Positions 1-7,191 of a stretch of 17,587 nt of DNA are shown in pieces. Location of the stretch: NCBI GenBank assembly GCA_003140115.1, contig PLIQ01000172.1:4019-21605 (forward strand). Direction: 5' to 3'. The position numbers and the translations under genes were made by a program. The notes under the pieces were generated by a model. The model was not told the origin of the DNA, made no database searches, and worked only from the letters and a program-made list of their open reading frames with translations. This stretch comes from Actinomycetota bacterium. GTDB taxonomy: Bacteria > Actinomycetota > Actinomycetes > Streptosporangiales > Streptosporangiaceae. Each line of letters begins with the position of its first letter. Within the stretch, counting starts at the first letter, position 1.

Positions 1-1661
1 AGCAGCGCGTGCAGGCTGTCCGGCACGGCCAGTTCCCCCACATCGCTGGTCAGCCGGTAGACCCCTTCGACCGGCTGGACGATGTCCCGGTCGATCAGCG
101 AGCGGACGGTCTCCACCGCGAACAGCGGGATGCCCTGGGCCTGGCGGGTGATCTTGGACCGGGCCGCGGGCGGCATCCCCGGGACCAGCGCGTCGACCAG
201 CAGGTCCATGGACGCCGTGTCCAGCGGATCCAGGGTCAACGTGCTCCGGTTGCGGCCCGCGCCGAACCCGGGCCGGGCCTGGCCCAGCTCGGGGCGGGCG
301 AACACCAGCACGTACACCGGCAGGTCCCGCACCCAGTCGATCAGATGGTCCAGGAAATCCAGCAGGCCGGTGTCGGCGTACTGCGCGTCCTCGACCAGCA
401 GGATGACCGGGTTCTCGGCGGCGAGCCGTTCGAAGAACAGCCGCCAGCCGGCGAACAGCTCCTCCCGGGACAGGGCTTCACCGCCGTCCTCGGCGAACGC
501 CACGCCGAGCAGCCGGCCGAGGCGCAGCCCGGCGTAGGAATGTTCGGCCGGATCGGGCACGAACCGGTCCAGGCCCGCGGCGAGCTTGGCCGCGGCAGTC
601 TCGGGCGGGTCCTCCTCGGCGATCCCCAGCCGCTGGCGGACGATCTGGGCCAGCGCCCAGAACGCCACCCCTTCCCCGTAGGACAGGCACCGGCCGCGGT
701 GCCACCACACGTCAGCCTTCAAGCCGTCGGCGTACTTCTCGAACTCCCAGCCCAGCCGGGACTTGCCCACCCCGGCCGGGCCGGACACCAGTACCAGCCG
801 CGGCACCTTGCGCTCGGCCGCGGCGTGGTACAGGTCCTTGATCGTGCGCAGTTCGGCGTCCCGGCCGGTCAGCGGGGCCTCCAGGCCGTCGACCCGCTGC
901 GAGCCGCCCACTGCGGCCAGCACCCGGACCGCCCGCCACAGCCGCTGCGGCTCGGCCTTGCCCTTCAGGGTGTGCTCCCCGGCATCGGCAAACGCGATCG
1001 CACTGCCGGTCAGCCGGTGGGTCGCTACGTCGACCAGCACTGACCCGGGCTCGGCGGCTGCCTGCACCCGGGACGCGGTGTTCACCGCGTCGCCCGCCAC
1101 CATCCCCTCGCCGACGGCACGCAGGTTTACCGCCACCTCGCCGGTCACCACCCCGGCGCGCGCGGCCAGGCCGGGCAGGCCCGACTCGGCGCCCAGCTCG
1201 GCGACCGCCGCCACCAATTCCAGCGCGGCCCGCACGCCCCGCTCCGCGTCGCCTTCGGTCGCCACCGGGGTGCCCCAGACGGCCATCACCGCGTCCCCGA
1301 TGAACTTCTCGACCACGCCGCCGTACCGGCCGATTACCGTCCGGGCGACCCCGAAGTACTCCGACAGCAGCTCGCGGACCGCCTCCGGATCGCGGGCCTC
1401 AGACAACGGCGTGAACCCGACGATGTCGCAGAACAGCACCGAGCACATCCGCCGCTCGGCGGCCGACTCGCGGACCGGCGCGGAAGCCGGTACGGGAGCG
1501 GTCGTGACATCGAAGAGGGTGGTGCCGCACCGGCGGCAGAAGCGTTTGCCGGGCGTCAGCGGCTCACCGCAGGTCGGGCAGCCGACGCTCGCGGGCGCGC
1601 CGCAGTCCCCGCAGAAGAGGTCGCCCTCGTCCAACGGAGCACCGCACCGCCCGCACCCCAC
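1..1661 (-). CDS. Zinc-ribbon class III adenylate cyclase with AAA ATPase domain (partial, C-terminus off the left edge)
   Basis: Direct reverse-strand translation gives an open frame of 553 codons that reaches the left edge. Two zinc-ribbon cysteine pairs come first (C3/C6 with C17/C20, and C28/C31 with C42/C45). A class III nucleotide cyclase domain follows at about 71-245: FCDIVGFT with metal Asp79, EKFIGDAVMAVWG with the substrate Lys119 and metal Asp123, and VNTASR with Asn194 and Arg198. A STAND/AAA-type ATPase begins near 263, with Walker A GPAGVGKS (294-301) and a Walker B-like VILLVED (about 419-425). The family makes cAMP from ATP; the ATPase part, usually followed by TPR-like repeats, is thought to be regulatory. 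The residue aligned with the second adenine-selecting Asp of mammalian cyclases appears to be Met187. The start is GTG at 1661, the only start codon below the in-frame upstream TGA, with GGGAGA 6 nt upstream. It is cytosolic by appearance, as no signal peptide is visible. Divergent from the amine oxidase gene. Confidence 0.9.
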   Translation of the reverse strand, partial: MGCGRCGAPLDEGDLFCGDCGAPASVGCPTCGEPLTPGKRFCRRCGTTLFDVTTAPVPASAPVRESAAERRMCSVLFCDIVGFTPLSEARDPEAVRELLSEYFGVARTVIGRYGGVVEKFIGDAVMAVWGTPVATEGDAERGVRAALELVAAVAELGAESGLPGLAARAGVVTGEVAVNLRAVGEGMVAGDAVNTASRVQAAAEPGSVLVDVATHRLTGSAIAFADAGEHTLKGKAEPQRLWRAVRVLAAVGGSQRVDGLEAPLTGRDAELRTIKDLYHAAAERKVPRLVLVSGPAGVGKSRLGWEFEKYADGLKADVWWHRGRCLSYGEGVAFWALAQIVRQRLGIAEEDPPETAAAKLAAGLDRFVPDPAEHSYAGLRLGRLLGVAFAEDGGEALSREELFAGWRLFFERLAAENPVILLVEDAQYADTGLLDFLDHLIDWVRDLPVYVLVFARPELGQARPGFGAGRNRSTLTLDPLDTASMDLLVDALVPGMPPAARSKITRQAQGIPLFAVETVRSLIDRDIVQPVEGVYRLTSDVGELAVPDSLHAL

Positions 1662-1715
1662 CCGACTTCTCCCACGCTCGGTACGTGAACCTGGTCAAGC
1701 TCGCATGTAAGGGCC

Positions 1716-1744
1716 ATTGTAGGCTCGCAGGCCACCGCTGCGAA
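1716..1744 (-). promoter_or_regulatory. Candidate sigma-70-type promoter of the cyclase gene
   Basis: On the minus strand TTCGCA (1744-1739; 4 of 6 to TTGACA) is separated by 17 nt from TACAAT (1721-1716; one change from TATAAT). This predicts transcription starting near 1709 and a leader of about 48 nt before the GTG at 1661. Spacing and -10 match are good; no experimental support. Confidence 0.4.
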
Positions 1745-1756
1745 GTCCCGCGGGAC
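1745..1756. repeat. Perfect 12-bp palindrome GTCCCGCGGGAC in the divergent intergenic region
   Basis: The sequence is a perfect inverted repeat with no spacer. It lies directly upstream of the proposed -35 of the cyclase promoter and about 127 bp upstream of the amine oxidase start. It could be an operator for a dimeric regulator serving one or both genes. Short GC palindromes also arise by chance at this base composition. Confidence 0.3.
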
Positions 1757-1870
1757 CCGTTGAACGCGGCCTGGTGCACGCAGCACGCTTCGTTCGGCAT
1801 AAATTTCGGGAGCGGGCGGATATGGCGTCGCCCACGGTCATCCGCCAGGATGGGGCTTGCCTGCGGGAAT

Positions 1871-1875
1871 GGAGG
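1871..1875 (+). promoter_or_regulatory. Ribosome binding site that sets the amine oxidase start
   Basis: GGAGG lies 7 nt before GTG 1883. The same frame is open back to 1685, but the upstream ATG has no ribosome site and would add 66 residues unlike the family. Confidence 0.7.
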
Positions 1876-1882
1876 GACGATC

Positions 1883-3766
1883 GTGACGAACTCACCGGCA
1901 CATCCGCTCGACCCGCTGACGGCGGAGGAGATCCGGCAGGCGGCCGCGATCCTGCGGCGCGACCGCGAGGTCGGCGTCGTCGGGTCGGGCTGGCGGTTCG
2001 CGTCGATCGAGCTCAAGGAGCCGGGCAAGGCCGCGCTGGCGGCGGGTGAGGCGACCGGCCGGGACGCGATCGTGGTGTGCTGGGACCGCTCGGACGGGCA
2101 GGCCTACCGGGCCGTGGTGTCCCTGGCCGGCGACGCGGTGACGAGCTGGGAGCACCTGCCCGGCCAGCAGCCGAACATGACCATCGACGAGTGGCACGAG
2201 TGCGACCAGGTGCTCCGGGCCGACCCGGCGCTGGCGGCGGCGCTGGCCCGGCGCGGGATCACCGACATGTCCCTGGTGCTCACCGACATGTGGGCCTACG
2301 GCGCCGCGCTGGTGCCCGAACGGTACCGCGGCCTGCGGATCGGCTGGTCGGACGTTTGGTACCGGGACAGCCCGGACAGCAATCCGTACGCGCACCACGT
2401 GACCGGGCTGCACCCGGTGGTCGACCTGAACCGCATGACGGTGCTGGAGATCGAGGACGTTGACCCGGGCGAGCAGCCCGAGGTGCGGGGCGAGTACACG
2501 CCCGCACTGCTCGGACGGCCGCTGCGGGAGGTCGCGCCGCTGGAGATCAGCCAGCCCTCCGGGGCCGGATTCACGCTGGACGGACGCCTGCTGAGCTGGC
2601 AGAACTGGCGGCTGCGGCTGGGGTTCAACTACCGTGAAAGCCTGGTGCTGCACCAGGTGGGGTTCGATGACGGCGGGCGGCTGCGGTCGGTCGCGCACCG
2701 GATGTCGTTCGCGGAGATGTTCGTGCCGTACCGGGACGCCAGCCCCGACCACTACCGGCGGACCGCGTTCGACATCGGCGAGTGGGGCCTGGGCTTCATG
2801 ACCACGTCGCTTGAGCTCGGCTGCGACTGCCTGGGCGAGATCGCGTACCTGGACGCGGTGGTGCACGACTCTTTCGGTGAGCCCCGTGAGATACGCAACG
2901 CGATATGCGTGCACGAGGAGGACAGCGGCGTGCTGTGGAAGCACGTCGACGAGCGGACCGGCGCCGAGGTGCGGCGCCAGCGGCGGCTGGTCATCTCCTT
3001 CCACGTCACCGTGGCCAACTACGAGTACCTGGTGTACTGGCGGTTCTACCAGGACGGGAACATCGAGTGCGAGGTCCGGGCGACCGGGATCGTGGTGACC
3101 TCGCACGCGTCTGGGGTTCCGGTCAATGGGACGCTGGTCGACCAGGGCACGTACGCGCCGTTCCACCAGCACTTCATCGTGGCCCGGCTCGACCTGGACG
3201 TGGACGGACCGGACAACACGGTGTACGCCGTCTCGTCGCGGGCCACCGGAGACGACCCGTACGGCCTGGGCCTGGAGGTGGTGTCGACGCCACTGCGGAC
3301 CGAGGCGGAGGGAAAGCAGGATTACGACTGGGCCTCTCAGCGCGCCTGGAAGGTGGTCAACGAGGGGGTGCCGAACGGCCTGGGTTCGTCGGTCGGGTAC
3401 AAGCTCGTGCCGTCCGGGGCGTTCCCTGCGCTGCTGGACCCCTCGTCGCCCGCGTTCCAGCGGGCCGAGGTGATCGGGCACACGCTGTGGGTCACGCCGT
3501 ACCGGGAGGACGAGCGCTGGCCCTGCGGTGACTTCCCGAACCTCAGCTCACGGGACACCGGGCTGCCCGTGTGGACGGCGGCGGACCGGCCCATCGAGAA
3601 CACCGATGTGGTGCTGTGGTACGTGTTCGGCATCCATCACATCACCCGGCCGGAGGACTGGCCGGTGATGCCGACCGATGCGGTGTCGTTCTGGCTGAAG
3701 CCGTTCGGTTTCTTCGACCGCAATCCGGCCTTGGACGTGCCGCCGTCCCCGCACTGCTCGACCTAG
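1883..3766 (+). CDS. Copper amine oxidase (topaquinone-dependent primary amine oxidase)
   Basis: The enzyme oxidises primary amines to aldehydes, releasing ammonia and H2O2, using Cu(II) and topaquinone made from its own tyrosine. The 627-residue protein has the hallmarks in order: catalytic base Asp297 in FDIGEWG, the cofactor motif NYEY with modifiable Tyr380, copper ligands His428 and His430 in FHQHF, and the third ligand His586 in HHITRPEDWP. Their spacing closely follows the Arthrobacter globiformis enzyme (298, 382, 431/433, 592, from memory). Length is normal for bacterial members (about 620-680). I chose GTG 1883 because of GGAGG at 1871-1875. No signal peptide is seen, so it is probably cytoplasmic. 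No aldehyde dehydrogenase or amine transporter lies alongside, so the physiological substrate (tyramine, phenylethylamine, histamine or another amine) cannot be told. Confidence 0.95.
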   Translation: MTNSPAHPLDPLTAEEIRQAAAILRRDREVGVVGSGWRFASIELKEPGKAALAAGEATGRDAIVVCWDRSDGQAYRAVVSLAGDAVTSWEHLPGQQPNMTIDEWHECDQVLRADPALAAALARRGITDMSLVLTDMWAYGAALVPERYRGLRIGWSDVWYRDSPDSNPYAHHVTGLHPVVDLNRMTVLEIEDVDPGEQPEVRGEYTPALLGRPLREVAPLEISQPSGAGFTLDGRLLSWQNWRLRLGFNYRESLVLHQVGFDDGGRLRSVAHRMSFAEMFVPYRDASPDHYRRTAFDIGEWGLGFMTTSLELGCDCLGEIAYLDAVVHDSFGEPREIRNAICVHEEDSGVLWKHVDERTGAEVRRQRRLVISFHVTVANYEYLVYWRFYQDGNIECEVRATGIVVTSHASGVPVNGTLVDQGTYAPFHQHFIVARLDLDVDGPDNTVYAVSSRATGDDPYGLGLEVVSTPLRTEAEGKQDYDWASQRAWKVVNEGVPNGLGSSVGYKLVPSGAFPALLDPSSPAFQRAEVIGHTLWVTPYREDERWPCGDFPNLSSRDTGLPVWTAADRPIENTDVVLWYVFGIHHITRPEDWPVMPTDAVSFWLKPFGFFDRNPALDVPPSPHCST

Positions 3767-3774
3767 CGCGCGGC

Positions 3775-3963
3775 CTACAGATCGCCGTCGTTGCGGTGGA
3801 AGTACTTGTCGTCCTGCTGGACCCGCGCGACGTCCTCGGCTGCGCGTCGCTGGACCTCGCTGAGCTTCGGGTCCGCGACGTTGGTGTGGATCAGGCTGCG
3901 CCCGCCCTCGCCCCCGCCCTCGCCCACGGTCCCGCAGGAACTGAACCATGAAAAGAACCCCAT
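3775..3963 (-). CDS. Small conserved-looking protein of 62 residues, function unknown
   Basis: ATG start with a strong ribosome site (GAGGGAG, 3970-3976) 6 nt upstream, which is the best argument that this is a real gene. The product begins MGFFSWFSSCG, has a Gly-rich stretch (about residues 11-21) and ends in a charged helix-like segment followed by DDKYFHRNDGDL. I recall similar small proteins ending in DDKYF-type motifs in actinomycetes, but cannot confirm this. No domain is recognised; FSSC does not form a proper lipobox. The stop is 8 bp from the amine oxidase stop in convergent orientation, and the start is divergent from the next small gene. The Gly-rich codons create six G-tracts on the coding strand. 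Confidence 0.6.
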   Translation of the reverse strand: MGFFSWFSSCGTVGEGGGEGGRSLIHTNVADPKLSEVQRRAAEDVARVQQDDKYFHRNDGDL

Positions 3964-4064
3964 GACCGACTCCCTCGTCGCGACGGTACTGCACCTTAGG
4001 GTCTACCCCGGATTCATCTCGTGGCACCATGGAGACAGGTCGCTGCGGCCTGGTCGGAGGTGTG

Positions 4065-4358
4065 GTGCGGGTCGAGGTGAGCCTCGAGGCGGAGGAGTTC
4101 GTCCGCGGACGGGGCGGGCAGTTGTGGGTCTGGGCCGCCCACCCGCCCATGTGCTGCTCGGGGACGCCCGCCTACATGCACGCGGCCACCGCGCCGCCGC
4201 TGGACCCGGGCGGATTCAGTCCGGCGCATACGGCCGGCCTGGAGGTCTGGTACCGCATGCCGGGCGGCCGGCGGCCGGAGGTCCTGGAGATCGGCCTGCA
4301 CGGCAAACGCCGTCCGCGCGTCGAGGCGTACTGGGACGGCTGCCTCTACGCCCTGTAA
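4065..4358 (+). CDS. Small protein of 97 residues with a MCCSGTPAY motif, function unknown
   Basis: The protein starts VVRVEVSLEAEEFV and contains LWVWAAHPPMCCSGTPAYMHA, a Pro/Gly-rich middle, and a C-terminus reading RRPEVLEIGLHGKRRPRVEAYWDGCLYAL. It has three cysteines (two adjacent), no signal peptide and no membrane segment. I do not recognise a named domain, though the well-formed alternation of strands and the conserved-looking WDG end resemble small uncharacterised actinobacterial proteins. The start is uncertain: GTG 4065 has GGAGG 4 nt upstream (4056-4060), whereas the in-frame ATG at 4029 has no ribosome site. A strong hairpin lies about 40 bp after its stop. It may be separate from the downstream DUF885 gene. 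Confidence 0.6.
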   Translation: MRVEVSLEAEEFVRGRGGQLWVWAAHPPMCCSGTPAYMHAATAPPLDPGGFSPAHTAGLEVWYRMPGGRRPEVLEIGLHGKRRPRVEAYWDGCLYAL

Positions 4359-4399
4359 GGCTCGTTCCTCCCCGTCTTCCTCCCCGTCGCGGACCACTT

Positions 4400-4429
4400 C
4401 ATCATCGGAGCCGGGCGGCTGCGATGATG
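4400..4429 (+). terminator. Strong hairpin between the small gene and the DUF885 gene
   Basis: A 13-nt left arm (CATCATCGGAGCC) pairs with the right arm (GGCTGCGATGATG) with one mismatch around a GGGC loop. No T-run follows, so it could be an actinomycete-type terminator without a U-tract, or a leader structure ending about 31 nt before the DUF885 start. Confidence 0.45.
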
Positions 4430-4460
4430 TCAACCTCGGAAGACTTTTGCGAGGAGGATC

Positions 4461-6122
4461 ATGACCCCGGCGCGTGACCTAGCCGATCGCTTTCATCTGC
4501 GCTGGCTCGAGGAGAACCCCTTTGCGGCCAGCATGTACGGCATTCCGGGGTACGACGACCTGATGCCGGACGAGAGCGAGGAGGGCGCGCAGGCCTGGCG
4601 GGCCGAAGTCGCGCAGTTCCTCGGGGAGGCCGACGCGATCGCGGCCGAGCCGCTCAGCCCGGCCGACGCGGTCACGCTGGACTGCACCAGGGAGGCGGCC
4701 GTCCAGGAGCTCGCGAGCATCGACCTGGCCCGGGCCGAGTACACGGTCACCGCCATGCAGTACGCCGGGCCGGCGGTCTTGATGGCGGTGGCGGCCCGGA
4801 CCGTGCTGCTCGACGCGGCGGCGGCGGAGGCCTACCTGGCCCGGCTGCGGCGCAGCGGCGTGTGGCTCGACCAACTGAGCGAGCGGCTGCGGGCCGGCGC
4901 TCAGAAGGGGCGGCTCCCAGTCGCCCCGCTCATGGAACAGGCCATCACCTGGGCAGAGGCCGTGCTGGCCGGTCCCGCCCCCGCACCGCTGCTGTCCCCC
5001 CAGCCACCCCAGGGATGGATAGGAACGGCGGCGTGGGAAGCCGAACGCCGCCTGATCGCGGCCGAGGTCGTCAAGCCGGCGCTGGTCAGGTGGGTCGCCA
5101 CGGTCAATGAGCTGCTGCCGCGGGCCCGGCCGTCCGAGCAGGCCGGGCTGGTCCACCTGCCGGGCGGCGAGGAAGACTACGCCCGGGCGGTCCGGATCTA
5201 CACCACCTTGCCGCTGCACCCCGGACAGCTGCACCAGACCGGCCTGGACCACATCGCCGCGCTGGAGGCCCGGGCCGTCGAGCTGGGCGCCGGACTCGGG
5301 CTTTCCGGGCTGGCTGAGGTGTTCGACGCGCTGCGCGACTCGGCGGGGAAGATATCGCCGGCCGAGGCCATCCGCGAGGCGGCGGTGGCGGTGCGGCGGG
5401 CCGAGGCCCGGGCGGCGGAGTTCTTCCCGCAGCCCCTGCCGCCGCCGTGCGAGGTGACGCCGATGCCCGAGGTGGTGGCCGTGAGCGGCGCCGCGCCGCA
5501 CTACACTCCGCCGCGGCTGGACGGCGGCCGGGCCGGGACGTTCTGGTTCAACACCGAGCGGCCCACCGCCGGGACCGGATGGGACATCGAGGTGGTGGCC
5601 TTCCACGAAGCGGTCCCCGGGCATCACCTGCAGCTCTCCCGCCTGCAACTGCTCACCGAGCTGCCCGCGCTCCAGCGCCAGCGCAGCCTGCCCGTGTTCT
5701 CCGAGGGCTGGGGCCTGTACGCCGAGCAACTCGCCGAGGAAGCCGGGCTTTACGCCGACGATCGCGGCCTGCTCGGCTCGATCAGCACGTCGCTGATGCG
5801 GGCCGCCCGGCTGGTGGTGGACACCGGCATCCACTTCTTCGGGTGGAGCCGGGAGCGGGCCCTTGAGTTCCTGGCCGAGCACGTCCCGATGCCACGGGAG
5901 TTCCTGGCCGGCGAGGTGGACCGGTACGTGGTGATGCCGGGCCAGGCGCTGGCCTACCTCACAGGCAAGCTCGAGATCATCCGGATCCGGGACGAAGCCC
6001 GGGAGCGCCTGGGCCCGGCGTTCTCGCTGCCTGCCTTCCACGCCGCCGTCCTGGACCACGGCTCGCTTCCGATGCCGGCCCTGGACCGCAGCATCGCGGG
6101 CTGGCTAGACCGCGCTGGGTGA
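4461..6122 (+). CDS. DUF885 family protein, probable zinc metallopeptidase
   Basis: The 553-residue protein has the signature of the DUF885 family (PF05960): FHEAVPGHHLQLS with His382, Glu383, His388 and His389, followed by FSEGWGLYAEQL with Glu415. The pattern resembles gluzincin-type metallopeptidases, in which two His and a distal Glu hold zinc and the Glu beside the first His acts as base; the peptidase role is inferred from the motif and not established for this protein. Length matches the family (about 550-600). No signal peptide, so it is likely cytoplasmic. The start is ATG 4461, behind AGGAGG (4452-4457) with a short 3-nt spacer. The stop nearly touches the next hydrolase gene, so the two are probably co-transcribed. 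Confidence 0.9.
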   Translation: MTPARDLADRFHLRWLEENPFAASMYGIPGYDDLMPDESEEGAQAWRAEVAQFLGEADAIAAEPLSPADAVTLDCTREAAVQELASIDLARAEYTVTAMQYAGPAVLMAVAARTVLLDAAAAEAYLARLRRSGVWLDQLSERLRAGAQKGRLPVAPLMEQAITWAEAVLAGPAPAPLLSPQPPQGWIGTAAWEAERRLIAAEVVKPALVRWVATVNELLPRARPSEQAGLVHLPGGEEDYARAVRIYTTLPLHPGQLHQTGLDHIAALEARAVELGAGLGLSGLAEVFDALRDSAGKISPAEAIREAAVAVRRAEARAAEFFPQPLPPPCEVTPMPEVVAVSGAAPHYTPPRLDGGRAGTFWFNTERPTAGTGWDIEVVAFHEAVPGHHLQLSRLQLLTELPALQRQRSLPVFSEGWGLYAEQLAEEAGLYADDRGLLGSISTSLMRAARLVVDTGIHFFGWSRERALEFLAEHVPMPREFLAGEVDRYVVMPGQALAYLTGKLEIIRIRDEARERLGPAFSLPAFHAAVLDHGSLPMPALDRSIAGWLDRAG

Positions 6123-6154
6123 TGAGTTTCGTCGGCCTGGCGCGTCTCACGGGT

Positions 6155-7021
6155 ATGACCGAACCAAAGACGCACACCCTTGACGTGCCGGGTGCCGTGC
6201 TGCAGTACGACGTCCGGGCTAACGAGGCCAGTACCGAGCCCGTCCTGCTGCTCATCGGGTCGCCGATGGACGCCGGCGGATTCGTCACCCTGGCCGGGCA
6301 CTTCCCCGACCGCACGGTGGTGACTTATGACCCGCGCGGGGCCGGGCGCAGCCCGCGCACCGACGGCGCCAGCCAGACCACACCCGACGAGCACGCCGAT
6401 GACCTGCACCGGCTGATCTCGGCGCTGGACGCCGGGCCGGTGGACATCTTCGCGAGCAGCGGCGGGGCCGTCAACGCGCTGGCCCTGGTGGCCAAGCACC
6501 CTGAGCAGGTCCGGACCCTCCTGGCGCACGAGCCCCCGGCCTCCCAGGAGCTACCGGACCGCGAGCCGATCCTGGCCGCGTGCGACGACATCCACCAGAC
6601 CTACCAGCGCAGCGGGTTCGGCCCGGCGATGGCGAAGTTCATCGTGCTGGTCAGCTATCGGGGCCCGCTCTCGGTCGACTACGCCCAGCAGCCCGCTCCC
6701 GATCCGGCCATGTTCGGCCTGCCGGGCGAGGATGACGGCTCCCGGAACCATCCGCTGGTCGGGCAGAACATCGTCACATGCAACGCGTACCAGCAGGACT
6801 TCGACGCCCTCCGCGCGGCGTCGACCCGTATCGTCATAGGCGTCGGAGCACAATCCGGGACGATCCTTCCCGGCCGCGCGGCCGTGGCCGTGGCCGAACG
6901 GCTCGGGACTGCGCCGGTCACCTTCCCCGGCGGCCACGACGGGTTCCTCGGCGGCGAGTACGGCTCGGCCGGCGAGCCGGACGCCTTCGCGGCGACGTTG
7001 CGGACGGTCCTGGCCGGCTAA
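6155..7021 (+). CDS. Alpha/beta hydrolase
   Basis: A 288-residue alpha/beta hydrolase fold protein. The LLLIGSP strand-turn near residue 35 supplies the oxyanion region, and YDPRGAGRSPR (58-68) is the usual strand-4 signature. The nucleophile elbow is ASSGG with Ser102, so the first small residue of the usual GxSxG is Ala. The catalytic His is His261 in PGGHDGF. I see no obvious acid after strand 6 (IGVGAQSG), where an Asp or Glu is common. Substrate unknown. It follows the DUF885 gene closely; an in-frame ATG at 6122 overlaps that gene's stop as TGATG and would add 11 residues. I prefer ATG 6155 because homologous proteins usually begin shortly before the HTLDVPG strand, but translational coupling at 6122 is a real alternative. 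Neither start has a good ribosome site. Confidence 0.85.
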   Translation: MTEPKTHTLDVPGAVLQYDVRANEASTEPVLLLIGSPMDAGGFVTLAGHFPDRTVVTYDPRGAGRSPRTDGASQTTPDEHADDLHRLISALDAGPVDIFASSGGAVNALALVAKHPEQVRTLLAHEPPASQELPDREPILAACDDIHQTYQRSGFGPAMAKFIVLVSYRGPLSVDYAQQPAPDPAMFGLPGEDDGSRNHPLVGQNIVTCNAYQQDFDALRAASTRIVIGVGAQSGTILPGRAAVAVAERLGTAPVTFPGGHDGFLGGEYGSAGEPDAFAATLRTVLAG

Positions 7022-7032
7022 GCGTTCGGATT

Positions 7033-7054
7033 CTTCATCTTCTGGTCACCTGAG
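7033..7054 (+). promoter_or_regulatory. Candidate PHO box (PhoP binding site) upstream of the phospholipase C gene
   Basis: Two adjacent 11-nt units, CTTCATCTTCT and GGTCACCTGAG, lie in direct repeat. Against the Streptomyces PhoP unit consensus G(G/T)TCAYYYR(G/C)G they match at 8 and 10 of 11 positions. The site begins 12 bp after the hydrolase stop and lies about 138 bp upstream of a secreted phospholipase C gene, the kind of gene expected under phosphate-starvation control. The downstream -10 is not clear; TACCGT at 7092-7097 is one option. No terminator is visible in the 170-bp gap. Confidence 0.45.
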
Positions 7055-7191
7055 CGTTTCCTTTCTTTGGTTTTTAGCTCGTTACGGGGCATACCGTCCA
7101 GGTTTGGGTGAGCCTGTCTGGAAGAGCCCGGACCCGGGGGCTACGGTTTACCCGTCCTTTCAGGTCGCCACTTCGGCGTTAGGAGTCCTAC

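Noticed and set aside
9..1043. Long plus-strand open frame opposite the cyclase gene
   Set aside because: Low-complexity Arg/Gln/Pro-rich product with no family features; the opposite strand encodes a clear cyclase-ATPase. It is a by-product of GC-rich codon bias.
1680..1690. Single PHO-like unit GTTCACGTACC on the minus strand
   Set aside because: Matches 9 of 11 positions, but there is no second unit in 11-bp phase and it lies downstream of the predicted cyclase promoter.
763..1710. Second plus-strand open frame (about 315 codons) opposite the cyclase start
   Set aside because: Ser/Thr/Arg/Pro-rich composition without motifs and fully antisense to the zinc-ribbon and cyclase domains.
1892..3481. 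529-codon minus-strand frame opposite the amine oxidase
   Set aside because: Val/Arg/His/Pro-rich shadow; the plus strand carries all amine oxidase active-site motifs.
3931..3963. Possible lipoprotein signal in the 62-residue protein
   Set aside because: FSSCG lacks a proper lipobox and a basic n-region; the hydrophobic part is too short.
4479..6059. 526-codon minus-strand frame opposite DUF885
   Set aside because: No recognisable domain and biased composition; the plus strand has the HE..PGHH motif and a strong ribosome site.
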